64,000 bases of DNA from Streptomyces sp. NBC_00620 (GTDB taxonomy: Bacteria; Actinomycetota; Actinomycetes; Streptomycetales; Streptomycetaceae): the NCBI RefSeq assembly GCF_026341825.1, contig NZ_JAPENY010000001.1, positions 2,418,001 through 2,482,000 of the forward strand, written 5' to 3'. The notes beneath the pieces are model-generated. The model ran no database searches. It was given only the letters and a program-made list of their open reading frames with translations, and had not been told where the DNA came from. Position 1 is the stretch's first letter. Every line of letters starts with the position of its first letter. Made by a program: the position numbers and the translations under genes. Shown here piece by piece: positions 41,378 to 48,964 of the stretch.

Positions 41378-41671
41378 TTTTTCGCCCCCTCCGCCCCTAC
41401 CCGTCCCTTGCTCCTGGGGCTCCGCCCCAGACCCCGCCAAGGGGCTCCGCCCCAGACCCCGCCAAGGGGCTCCGCCCCCTGGACCCCCGCTCCTCAAACG
41501 CCGGAGGGGCTGAATCTTTCCCCGGCCGGAGCTGAAATCTTTCGCCCCGGCCGGGGGAGATCTTTCAGCCCGTCCGGCGTTTGAGGACGAGCGCGTCAGC
41601 GCGATGCGGGGGTCTGGGGGCGGCAGCCCCCAGGAAGCAAGGGACGGGTAGGGGCGGAGGGGGCGAAAAAC
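41378..41671. repeat. Long palindromic intergenic repeat, copy 2 (inverted relative to copy 1)
   Basis: The left arm has the same opening as copy 1 but contains a tandem expansion of CTCCGCCCCAGACCCCGCC (about 41415-41490, three units). The right arm (about 41545-41671) matches the reverse complement of the left arm of copy 1 over roughly 125 bases with only a few differences. Copies 1 and 2 are therefore long inverted repeats 34 kb apart. The element lies between the HAAS-like gene and the HAD phosphatase gene. Confidence 0.87.
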
Positions 41672-41695
41672 CCACCCCCCACCCCCCTCGGCACA

Positions 41696-42355
41696 ATGAC
41701 CCACATGACACCGCGCCCCCTCACCCCCCTCACCCCCCTCACCGTCGGCTTCGACCTCGACATGACCCTGATCGACTCCCGGCCCGGGATCCACGCCTGC
41801 TACCAGGCGCTTTCGGCGAGGACGGGCACGTACATCGACTGCGACCTGGTGGTGACGCGGCTCGGGCCACCCCTGGAGGAGGAGCTCGTCAACTGGTTCC
41901 CGGCGGACGAGGTCGCCGCGACGGCGGACGTCTACCGCGAGATGTACCCCACGTACGCGATCAAGGCCACCCCCGCGATGCCCGGCGCCCGCGAGGCCAT
42001 CGCGGCGGTCCAGGCGGCAGGCGGCCGCGCGGTCGTCGTCACCGCGAAGTGGGAGCCCAACGCCAAGCTCCACCTCCAGCACCTGCGCATCGAACCGGAC
42101 GCGGTCATCGGCAACCTGTGGGCGGAGCGCAAGGCGGAGGCGCTGCGCGAACACGGCGCGAGCGTGTACGTCGGCGACCACACCGGCGACGTCCGCGGCG
42201 CACACACCGCGGACGCGTACGCCGTCGCGGTGCCCACCGGCCCCTGCGACGCGGCGGAACTGCGCGCGGCGGGCGCGGACGTCGTACTCGCCGACCTGAC
42301 GGAGTTCCCGGCCTGGCTGACGGACTACCGCGGGACGCGGGCGGCGCGCGCCTGA
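41696..42355 (+). CDS. HAD-superfamily phosphatase
   Basis: Phosphoglycolate-phosphatase-like hydrolase (219 aa). Motif I is VGFDLDMTLIDSRPGI (nucleophile and acid Asp), a helical cap follows, motif II/III region is AVVVTAKWEPNAKLHLQHL, and motif IV is VYVGDHTGDVRGAHTADAYA. The substrate cannot be predicted. The start (ATG at 41696 or 41705) comes 25 bases after the intergenic repeat, with no ribosome-binding site, so the message may be leaderless. Its 3' end overlaps the convergent small membrane gene by 31 bases. Confidence 0.83.
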   Translation: MTHMTPRPLTPLTPLTVGFDLDMTLIDSRPGIHACYQALSARTGTYIDCDLVVTRLGPPLEEELVNWFPADEVAATADVYREMYPTYAIKATPAMPGAREAIAAVQAAGGRAVVVTAKWEPNAKLHLQHLRIEPDAVIGNLWAERKAEALREHGASVYVGDHTGDVRGAHTADAYAVAVPTGPCDAAELRAAGADVVLADLTEFPAWLTDYRGTRAARA

Positions 42356-42582
42356 CGGCGTCCCGCGGCGAGTGACTGGAACACCCCCGCGCCGGCCATC
42401 AGGAAGCCGACGCCCATGAACATGCTCAATCCGAACATGTACGTCGGGAATGGCGTCGTATCGAGCAACAGCGGGGCCACGGTGACCAGAGTGGCCACGG
42501 CACCGATGAAGAACACGATGGCACCGGCACGGATCAGCCGGTCACCGGCTTCTGCGGAATTCGCTTGGGTTTTGTCACGCAC
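42325..42582 (-). CDS. Small membrane protein, two helices
   Basis: The product (85 aa) starts VRDKTQANSAEAGDRLIRAG and has two hydrophobic helices (AIVFFIGAVATLVTVAPLLL and YMFGLSMFMGVGFLMAGAGVF) and a basic tail. No family recognised, though similar small proteins are common in Streptomyces. The GTG is chosen because the frame upstream has no better site. Confidence 0.6.
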   Translation of the reverse strand: MRDKTQANSAEAGDRLIRAGAIVFFIGAVATLVTVAPLLLDTTPFPTYMFGLSMFMGVGFLMAGAGVFQSLAAGRRQARAARVPR

Positions 42583-42663
42583 CCGACCAGGGTAGTTCCC
42601 AGCGCGAAGGAACAATCCGGCGACGTCTTGTCAGCAGCCGCCGGACCATTAGCCTTGGTACAG

Positions 42664-42681
42664 GCGGGTCCGACGACCCGC
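42664..42681. promoter_or_regulatory. Inverted repeat in the promoter region of the cold-shock-domain gene
   Basis: GCGGGTC (42664-42670) and GACCCGC (42675-42681) form a perfect 7-bp stem with loop CGAC. It lies just upstream of the 11-bp-phased repeats; it could be an operator or a small RNA stem-loop. Confidence 0.4.
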
Positions 42682-42695
42682 TGTAGTGCTATCCA

Positions 42696-42773
42696 GAGCA
42701 GTTTCCGAGCAGTTGCCGCGCACGAGCCGAGCAGTTGCAAAGCACTACCCAGCAAGTTTCCAGAGCAGTTTCC
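42696..42773 (+). repeat. 11-bp-phased GAGCAGTTTCC repeats before the cold-shock-domain gene
   Basis: Copies are GAGCAGTTTCC (42696), GAGCAGTTGCC (42707), GAGCAGTTGCA (42729), AGCAAGTTTCC (42751) and GAGCAGTTTCC (42763). Spacings are 11, 22, 22 and 12, so all copies fall on one face of the helix. They end 26 bp before the GTG start, within the leader or promoter. Confidence 0.75.
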
Positions 42774-42798
42774 GACGAGTACGAGGACGAGGACAGAC

Positions 42799-43182
42799 GT
42801 GCCTACCGGCAAGGTCAAATGGTTCAACAGCGAGAAGGGCTTCGGCTTTCTCTCCCGCGACGACGGCGGCGACGTCTTCGTTCATTCCTCGGTCCTGCCC
42901 GCCGGAGTCGAAGTCCTCAAGCCCGGCCAGCGCGTGGAGTTCGGCGTCGTCGCCGGCCAGCGCGGCGACCAGGCGCTTTCGGTGATCCTCCTGGACCCGA
43001 CCCCCTCCGTCGCGGTCGCACAGCGCCGCAAGCCGGACGAACTGGCCTCCATCGTCCAGGACTTGACGACCCTCCTCGAAAACATCACGCCGATGCTGGA
43101 GAGGGGCCGCTACCCCGACAAGGCCTCCGGCAGCAAGATCGCGGGCCTGCTGCGAGCGGTCGCCGACCAGCTCGACGTCTAG
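42799..43182 (+). CDS. Cold-shock-domain protein with C-terminal extension
   Basis: The product has 127 residues. Residues 1-68 form a cold-shock domain (VPTGKVKWFNSEKGFGFLSR, DVFVHSSVLPAG) with both RNP motifs. A helical extension of about 55 residues follows (IVQDLTTLLENITPMLERGR), a two-part layout found in actinobacterial CspB-like proteins. RNA-chaperone function is likely; the extension may mediate partner binding. The GTG has GAGGAC-type purines upstream, and the frame is open 78 further codons into the repeat region without family sequence. Confidence 0.88.
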   Translation: MPTGKVKWFNSEKGFGFLSRDDGGDVFVHSSVLPAGVEVLKPGQRVEFGVVAGQRGDQALSVILLDPTPSVAVAQRRKPDELASIVQDLTTLLENITPMLERGRYPDKASGSKIAGLLRAVADQLDV

Positions 43183-43223
43183 AGCCTGATCCGCCGGACA
43201 GGCCCCAGCCGACCGGCAACCGA

Positions 43224-44078
43224 CTAAGGGAAGTTCAGCGCATCCGGCCCGAGGGGCGGCACGAGCCCCTCGGCCGCCGCACGCGTCAGCAGTCCCCGGA
43301 TCGCCGCGTACCCGTCGTCGCCCAGATCGGCCGTGAACTCGTTCACGTACAGGCCGATGTGCTGGTCGGCGACGGCGGGGTCCATCTCCTGGGCGTGTTC
43401 CAGGACGTAGGGGCGGGAGGCCTCCGGGTCGTCCCAGGCCATGCGGACCGACGTACGGGCCGCCGTGGCGAGCGCCGTCAGCCGCTCCTCGCCCAGCGAG
43501 CGCTTGGCGATGATCGCGCCCAGCGGGATGGGCAGTCCGGTCGTCCGCTCCCAGTGCTCGCCCATGTCGGCGAGCTTGTGCAGCCCGTAGTTCTGGTACG
43601 TGAAACGCGCCTCGTGGATGACGAGTCCCGCGTCGACCTTCCCGTCCCGTACGGCGGGCATGATCTCGTGGAACGGCATGACCACGATCTCGCCGACCCC
43701 GCCGGGCAGGACGTCCGCGGCCCAGAGGCGGAAGAGCAGGTACGCCGTCGACCTCTCGCTCGGCACGGCGACCGTACGGCCCGTGAGGTCGGCCTCCGGC
43801 TCCCGGGTGAGGACCAGCGGCCCGCAGCCCCGGCCGAGCGCACCGCCGCACGGCAGCAGCGCGTACTCGTCGAGGACGTACGGCAGCACGGCGTACGACA
43901 CCTTCAGTACGTCGAACTCGCCGCGCTCGGCCATGCCGTTGGTGATGTCGATGTCCGCGAAGGTGACGTCGAGCGCGGGCGCGCCCGGCACCCGGCCGTG
44001 GGCCCAGGCGTCGAAGACGAAGGTGTCGTTCGGGCAGGGCGAGTACGCGATCTGCAGGGGCTCAGTGAGTGCGGTCAT
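43224..44078 (-). CDS. mqnD: 1,4-dihydroxy-6-naphthoate synthase
   Basis: MqnD makes 1,4-dihydroxy-6-naphthoate from cyclic dehypoxanthine futalosine in the futalosine menaquinone pathway. The 284-residue protein has the MqnA/MqnD periplasmic-binding-like fold: IAYSPCPNDTFVFDAWAHGR, ITNGMAERGEFDVLKVSYAV, LPCGGALGRGCGPLVL and IHEARFTYQNYGLHKL. Its ATG lies 17 bases inside the end of mqnB, so the two are coupled. Assignment is firm. Confidence 0.94.
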   Translation of the reverse strand: MTALTEPLQIAYSPCPNDTFVFDAWAHGRVPGAPALDVTFADIDITNGMAERGEFDVLKVSYAVLPYVLDEYALLPCGGALGRGCGPLVLTREPEADLTGRTVAVPSERSTAYLLFRLWAADVLPGGVGEIVVMPFHEIMPAVRDGKVDAGLVIHEARFTYQNYGLHKLADMGEHWERTTGLPIPLGAIIAKRSLGEERLTALATAARTSVRMAWDDPEASRPYVLEHAQEMDPAVADQHIGLYVNEFTADLGDDGYAAIRGLLTRAAAEGLVPPLGPDALNFP

Positions 44079-44799
44079 GTGGGTTCCAACTCTCCAGGAC
44101 GGGCGCCAGCTTCCCGAAGGCCTCGGTGAGTGCCGTGAGGGCCTCGCCGATGCGCCAGGCGGCGCGGTCGCGCGGGCCGACGGGGTTGGAGACCGCGCGC
44201 AGCTCAAGGACGGGCACGCCGTGCGCGGCGGCGGCCTCGGCGACCCCGAAGCCCTCCATCGCCTCGGCGAGGGCGCGGGGGTGGCGGGCGCGCAGTCCGG
44301 CGGCGCGGGCGGCGGTGCCGGTCACGGTGGACACGGTCAGTACCGTCCCGGCGCGTCCACCCGTGGCCGCCGCGACGTCTCGTACGAGTGATTCGGGTGG
44401 ACGGTGGCTGACGACCCCGAAGCCGAGCTCGGTGACGGTCAGGAAACCGTCCGCGGTCTCCGCGCCCAGATCCGCCACCGTGATCTCGTCGGCGACGACC
44501 AGCGATCCGACGGGCGCGTCCGGCTGGAAACCGCCGGCGATGCCCGTGGAGACGACGAGGTCGTACGGGGTGTCCGACAGGGCGGCCGCGGTGAGGGCCC
44601 CGGCGGTGGACGCGGCGGCGAGGGCGGGACCGACGCCGGCGGCGAGGAGGTCGTAGGCACCGGCCCGGTGGAGGGTTGCCCCGGGCAGCGGGACCTCACG
44701 GGCGGCGGGAGGCGCGAACGCCCGGGCCACCGCGTCCCGTTCGACCGGGACCGCGGTGGCTACGAGGATGCGTGCCGCACGTACGGAAGACGTGGTCAG
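44062..44799 (-). CDS. mqnB: Futalosine hydrolase
   Basis: MqnB (245 aa) removes hypoxanthine from futalosine, a nucleosidase step of the menaquinone pathway. It has the nucleoside-phosphorylase-like fold: ILVATAVPVERDAVARAF, LAAGVGPALAAASTAGALTA, LVVSTGIAGGFQPDAPVGSL and AMEGFGVAEAAAAHGVPVLE (purine site). The frame has no ATG or GTG before the first conserved strand. The best start is a CTG at 44799 that overlaps the DUF2771 stop (CTGA) with AAGGA just upstream. That would be a rare coupled CTG start. Confidence 0.9.
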   Translation of the reverse strand: MTTSSVRAARILVATAVPVERDAVARAFAPPAAREVPLPGATLHRAGAYDLLAAGVGPALAAASTAGALTAAALSDTPYDLVVSTGIAGGFQPDAPVGSLVVADEITVADLGAETADGFLTVTELGFGVVSHRPPESLVRDVAAATGGRAGTVLTVSTVTGTAARAAGLRARHPRALAEAMEGFGVAEAAAAHGVPVLELRAVSNPVGPRDRAAWRIGEALTALTEAFGKLAPVLESWNPHDRTH

Positions 44800-45335
44800 G
44801 AGTCCTTCTTGAGCGTGAAGGACCACAGACCGCTGACCGTCGTGTCGCCCTCCTTGATGGAGACGAGCGTGGAGTTGCCGCTCGCGCCGTACTGCGCGTT
44901 GAAGAACACGCTGCCCGGGATCGTGCGGTACGTCTTCTTGCTGGAGTCGGTCAGCGGCTGACCGTTCATCAGGATCGTCCAGCCCTTTTCGGCGATGTCG
45001 GGGTCCACACCGAACCGCACGGTCTCGTCGGGGTCGACCTTGATGGACTTGATGTCCTTGGACTTGAGGCACTTGGCCAGCTCCTCGGCCTTCACCTCCT
45101 TGCCGTCGTTGTAGCAGTCGGTCTCGGAGCTCACCGAGTTGTCGCCGACCGTGATGGTGGCCAGCGGCGTCGGCTTGTCACAGGCGGACAGGGTGAGAAG
45201 TCCGGCGGACACGGCTCCGACAACGGCAACGGCGCGACGGCGGCGCGCGGCGCTGAATCCAGAAGATCCATTGGATCCGGGAACGGATCCAAGAACAGAT
45301 TCAATAGCGGCTCTGCCGCGGGGCAGGGAGGTCAT
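44796..45335 (-). CDS. DUF2771 family lipoprotein
   Basis: The product has 179 residues. A long basic N-terminal extension precedes the membrane segment AVAVVGAVSAGLLTLSAC with lipobox LSAC. The mature part includes ETDCYNDGKEVKAEELAKCL with a probable disulfide pair and ends in beta-strands (GASGNSTLVSIKEGDTTVSG). It sits upstream of mqnB-mqnD in many Streptomyces; function unknown. The extension is encoded by repeated GGATCC-like stretches, so the true start may be a later codon. Confidence 0.8.
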   Translation of the reverse strand: MTSLPRGRAAIESVLGSVPGSNGSSGFSAARRRRAVAVVGAVSAGLLTLSACDKPTPLATITVGDNSVSSETDCYNDGKEVKAEELAKCLKSKDIKSIKVDPDETVRFGVDPDIAEKGWTILMNGQPLTDSSKKTYRTIPGSVFFNAQYGASGNSTLVSIKEGDTTVSGLWSFTLKKDS

Positions 45336-45416
45336 GGGCGAAGGCTATCGGGCACGCCCACCGCTCCCCCCACCTGGGGTACGGCGTGCCGCCCCCCGCA
45401 TGAGGTGCGTGCCGGG

Positions 45417-46841
45417 TCATGCCACGCGTGTCCGCGGACGGCCCCCGTGCCGGGCCACCCCGATCAGTCCCCGCACGGTGGTGAGCCAGCCGGTGGCGAC
45501 GATCGCTGCGGCCACGGAGAGGCCGAGCGTGCCGTTCAGAGGCAGCGCCATGCCGATGCCGCCGCCGATGACCCAGGCCATCTGCAGGATCGTCTCGGAG
45601 CGCGCGAAGGCCGACGTACGGACCAGCTCGGGCACGTCCCGCTGGATCAGGGCGTCCAGGGACAGCTTGGCCAGAGCCTGCGCGAACCCGGCGACCGCGG
45701 CCAGACAGGCCACCACGACCGCGCCGAAGAACACGGCGGCGGTGATCGCGGCCGCCAGCACGAACGCGACGACCGTCACGATGATGATCTCGGGAGCGCG
45801 CGATTTCAGCCATGCGCCGACCGCCGTGCCGAGCGCGTTGCCCACGCCCGCCGAGATACCCACTATCGCCAGCGAGGCCGCCGCGCTCGCCCCGGCCAGC
45901 GGATGCTCGCGCATCAGGAACGCGAGGAAGAAGATCAGAAAGCCGGAGAGGCAGCGCAGGGACGCGTTCGCGGCGAGCGCGTGCGTGACGGCCGTACCGA
46001 CCGTGCGCAGCCCCGGGCGCTTGACCTTCTTCAGGTGCGGCCCGTGCAGATGCTCCGGATCCGCCGCCAGGAGCGCCTTGTCCTCGCCCTTGGCCGAGTC
46101 GACCTTGGGCGGCAGCGAGAACGACAGGAACATTCCCGCGATGAAGATCACGAAGGCGCCGTAGAGCGGATAGCGCGGGCCGAGCACCTGCAGCCCCGCC
46201 CCGATCGGCGCGGCCACACCGGTGGCGAGCAGCCCGCCGAGGGTGACCCGGGAGTTCGCCTTCACCAGCGAGAACCCCGGTGGCAGCAGTCGTGGCACGA
46301 CGGCGCTGCGCACCACCCCGTACGCCTTCGACGACACCAGCACGCCCAGCGCGGCGGGATACAGCTCGATACCGCCGGTCACCACCGCGCCCGACAGCAG
46401 CAGCGCCAGGAAGGCCCGGGCGAGCATCGCGCCCGCCATCGCGGCGCGGCGGCCGTGCGGGAGGCGGTCCAGGAGCGGCCCGATCACGGGGGCGAGGAGG
46501 GTGAAGGGCGCCATGGTGATGGCGAGGTACAGCGCGACGCGGCCGCGGGCCTCGTCCGTGGGCACCGAGAAGAAGACGGTGGAGGCGAGGGCGACGGTGA
46601 TCATGACGTCACCTGCGCCGTTCACCCCGTGCAGCTCGATCAGCTTCCCGAGCCCGGACTCACCCGCCCCGTGCGCGTGCGTCGCCTTGCGGATACCGCG
46701 CGCAGTCCCCGTCACCGGGAAGTGCAGGGCGCGACCGACCGCACGGACGGGCCCGCTCACTCGGGCCGATCCGCCACTCCGGTTGGTCCCCTTGGCCCCG
46801 CCGATCCCGGTGGCTCCGTGGGGCGACCTTGCGGCTGCCAC
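45417..46841 (-). CDS. MFS transporter
   Basis: Major facilitator family membrane protein with about 12 helices over about 420 residues (GDVMITVALASTVFFSVPTD onward). A loop between the halves carries KVDSAKGEDKALLAADPEHL. The N-terminal about 50 residues before LIELHGVNGAGD are basic and Gly-rich, which is unusual, and the start is uncertain: GTG at 46841 or GTG at 46760. The substrate is unknown. Its gene is downstream of DUF3027 in the opposite direction. Confidence 0.75.
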   Translation of the reverse strand: MAAARSPHGATGIGGAKGTNRSGGSARVSGPVRAVGRALHFPVTGTARGIRKATHAHGAGESGLGKLIELHGVNGAGDVMITVALASTVFFSVPTDEARGRVALYLAITMAPFTLLAPVIGPLLDRLPHGRRAAMAGAMLARAFLALLLSGAVVTGGIELYPAALGVLVSSKAYGVVRSAVVPRLLPPGFSLVKANSRVTLGGLLATGVAAPIGAGLQVLGPRYPLYGAFVIFIAGMFLSFSLPPKVDSAKGEDKALLAADPEHLHGPHLKKVKRPGLRTVGTAVTHALAANASLRCLSGFLIFFLAFLMREHPLAGASAAASLAIVGISAGVGNALGTAVGAWLKSRAPEIIIVTVVAFVLAAAITAAVFFGAVVVACLAAVAGFAQALAKLSLDALIQRDVPELVRTSAFARSETILQMAWVIGGGIGMALPLNGTLGLSVAAAIVATGWLTTVRGLIGVARHGGRPRTRVA

Positions 46842-47387
46842 TCCGTCATAGTGCCCCGAGATGGGGGTGCGTAGTGCGGTTACCGCGCGTATGGGGGCCG
46901 AGTGGGGGCCCGCGGGGTGGGTGCCTCGGGCGGGATTTTGGCGGGGGCGGGCCTGGGTTCTGGTGGGCGCATCCCCGGGCGGGCCCCTTTCGGTGCGCTG
47001 GTGGCGCCTCCGGCGCAGTCGGTGTTTTTTCGGTGCTTTCCAGCCGACCGAGACGGGCGGGTGGGTGGGAAAATCCGGCGCGGAGCGGCGGGAATCAGGG
47101 CGCGGAGCGGCCGGAGTGGGGGCCGCGGAGCGGCGAAAAACCCGGCGCGGAGCGCCGAAGAGGCCCGCCGGTGTGGGCCCAGGGGCCAGGAGAAGGTAGC
47201 GTGCGTAGCGCGCTAGTGGCGATTGTTCTCGGCCGCGCGCCTCTCGGTCATCCCGCAGAATGGATGACGTAGGTGCGCCCGAGCGCGATCGGGCGCGGAC
47301 GTCGACGCGGTCCCCTGGTCCGCTCCGTCCGCACCCCCGCCGAGCAATGGCGCACCCGTGAGACGGCGTAGGAGAGAAGCGATACCT
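46842..47387. other. 546-bp divergent intergenic region
   Basis: No gene is convincing: the plus-strand frames are Gly/Arg-rich shadows of G-rich DNA. It contains the 22-bp repeats listed separately and, near the right end, a possible promoter for DUF3027. A likely ribosome site (GGAGAGAAG) lies around 47371. It is unusually G-rich on the plus strand from 46860 to 47180. Confidence 0.5.
47078..47166. repeat. 22-bp tandem repeat, four units
   Basis: Each unit contains GCGGAGCGSC. Starts of GCGGAG are 47080, 47102, 47125 and 47147 (spacings 22, 23, 22, about two helical turns). Confidence 0.75.
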
Positions 47388-48314
47388 GTGAGCGCAGCGA
47401 CCACGCGAAGCCGCACCCCCGACCGCCTGTGCGCCGAGGCAGTCGACCTCGCCCGCGCCGCCGCCGAGGAGGCAGCCGCACCCGGCGTCGTCGGCGAGCA
47501 TGTGGAGCTGGTCTCCGAAGGGGACCGAGTCGTCACGCACTTCTTCGAGTGCAAGGAGATGGGCTACCGCGGCTGGCGCTGGGCCGTGACCGTCGCCCGC
47601 GCCTCCCGCGCGAAGCTCGTCACCCTCGACGAAACCGTGCTGCTGCCCGGCCCGGACTCCCTCCTCGCCCCCGAGTGGGTGCCGTGGAGCGAGCGCCTGC
47701 GCCCCGGTGACCTGGGCCCGGGCGACCTGCTGCCCACGGACGCCGAGGATCTGCGCCTGGAGCCGGGTTACACCGGCGAGGACGAGCCCCCGCCGAACTC
47801 GCCCCTCTCCGAGGAGATGGCCGAGCTGGTGGAGGCGGAGGACGCCGAGGTCTCGGGTGTGACGCCCGCGGGCCTGCTCCTCTCGCCGATGCGCGGTTCG
47901 ATCGCGTCGGTCGCCGAGGAGCTGGGGCTGCGCCGTGCGCGCGTCCTGTCGCGGTACGGGCTGCATGTCGCGGCCGACCGCTGGGAGGAGTCGTACGGGC
48001 CGAAGACGCCCATGGCGCAGGCCGCGCCGGCGTCGTGCGTCAGCTGTGGCTTCCTCAATCGGATCGGGGGCTCGCTCGGACAGGCGTTCGGAGTCTGCGC
48101 GAACGAGTTCTCACCGGCCGACGGTCACGTGGTCTCCCTCGCCTACGGGTGCGGCGGCCACTCCGAGGCCGCGGTCATGCCCGCACCACCGCGTCCGGCG
48201 CCGCACGTGATCGACGAGACCCGGGTGGACCCCTTCCCACTGCGGCCGGCGGCGGACTCGGGGTCGGTGTCGGAGGTCTCGGACGAGGCTGCGGCGGAGT
48301 TGGGGCACTCGTAG
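47388..48314 (+). CDS. DUF3027 family protein
   Basis: Conserved actinobacterial protein (308 aa). N-terminal LCAEAVDLARAAAEEAAAPG, then a basic aromatic region CKEMGYRGWRWAVTVARASR and an acidic stretch. A C-terminal part has four spaced cysteines (SCVSCGFLNRIGG, FGVCANEFSPADGHVV, YGCGGHSEAAV) suggesting a zinc site. The GTG at 47388 is preferred to the frame start at 47358, which lacks conserved sequence. It is transcribed toward the Uma2 gene, ending two bases from it. Function unknown. Confidence 0.82.
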   Translation: MSAATTRSRTPDRLCAEAVDLARAAAEEAAAPGVVGEHVELVSEGDRVVTHFFECKEMGYRGWRWAVTVARASRAKLVTLDETVLLPGPDSLLAPEWVPWSERLRPGDLGPGDLLPTDAEDLRLEPGYTGEDEPPPNSPLSEEMAELVEAEDAEVSGVTPAGLLLSPMRGSIASVAEELGLRRARVLSRYGLHVAADRWEESYGPKTPMAQAAPASCVSCGFLNRIGGSLGQAFGVCANEFSPADGHVVSLAYGCGGHSEAAVMPAPPRPAPHVIDETRVDPFPLRPAADSGSVSEVSDEAAAELGHS

Positions 48315-48315
48315 G

Positions 48316-48915
48316 TCAGGGCGTGGGGGTGTAGCGCGGCAGGTTCTCCGTTGAGATCGTCCAGTCGCCGATGGTGACGTCCTCGCCGTATACGAAGTCC
48401 TTGCGGGTGGCGTAGCGCGGGCCGTCGGCGGTGGTGTGGATGTCGGTGAGGACGGCGCCGGTGCCGGTGCGGGGGTCGAAGATCGCGTAGACGGGGATGC
48501 CGATCAGCGGGTAGTCCCGTACCTTGCCGATCCAGTCGTTGTCAGGGTTGGAGCGGGAGACGATCTCAACGGCGGCGACGAGCGTACGAGGGTCGAAGGA
48601 CCCTTCTCCCTCCATGTCCACCTCGGCGATCACCATGATGTCGGGGCGGCGCATGATGCCTTCCGGCGCCACTTCGACGTCAGGCTCGCCCGTGTGCGCC
48701 ACGATCTCCTCCGGCATGACCTTCTCCAGGCGTTTCCGGAGACGGAGTGCAGTGAGTTCGTGCGGCCGCACAGGCGACATCATGTCGAGGACGATCCCTT
48801 CCTTGGTGATCTCGAACTTGCCGGGGAGGGTGCCGTCCGTGGACTCCACGAAGTCGCGCATGGCCCGGTACAGGTGCGAGGCGCCCTGCTGGGCGTGGTC
48901 CGGGGCGATGGTCAT
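48316..48915 (-). CDS. Uma2-family (DUF820) putative endonuclease
   Basis: The protein has 199 residues with a PD-(D/E)XK-like fold of the Uma2/DUF820 family, which is common in Streptomyces in many copies. Core segments are EVAPEGIMRRPDIMVIAEVD and VAAVEIVSRSNPDNDWIGKV, with the candidate catalytic Asp and Glu, then YPLIGIPVYAIFDPRTGTG. The real substrate is unknown. The ATG at 48915 has GAGGAG eight bases upstream; the 16 codons before it are non-conserved. Confidence 0.85.
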   Translation of the reverse strand: MTIAPDHAQQGASHLYRAMRDFVESTDGTLPGKFEITKEGIVLDMMSPVRPHELTALRLRKRLEKVMPEEIVAHTGEPDVEVAPEGIMRRPDIMVIAEVDMEGEGSFDPRTLVAAVEIVSRSNPDNDWIGKVRDYPLIGIPVYAIFDPRTGTGAVLTDIHTTADGPRYATRKDFVYGEDVTIGDWTISTENLPRYTPTP

Positions 48916-48964
48916 GGCGTTCGCTCCTCGTCTGTGCCCAGGGGCAAGGATCGTCACGTTCATG

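Noticed and set aside
42565-42798. Upstream 78-codon extension of the cold-shock-domain gene
   Set aside because: It runs through the promoter hairpin and the 11-bp repeats and has no family sequence.
46829-47272. 147-residue Gly/Arg/Trp-rich frame in the MFS-DUF3027 gap
   Set aside because: Composition follows the G-rich repeat DNA; no start signal.
45417-47966. Very long version of the MFS gene (849 codons)
   Set aside because: The added N-terminal 375 residues are Pro/Arg/Gly-rich, run through tandem repeats and overlap the DUF3027 gene on the other strand; only the part from about 46841 has transporter sequence.
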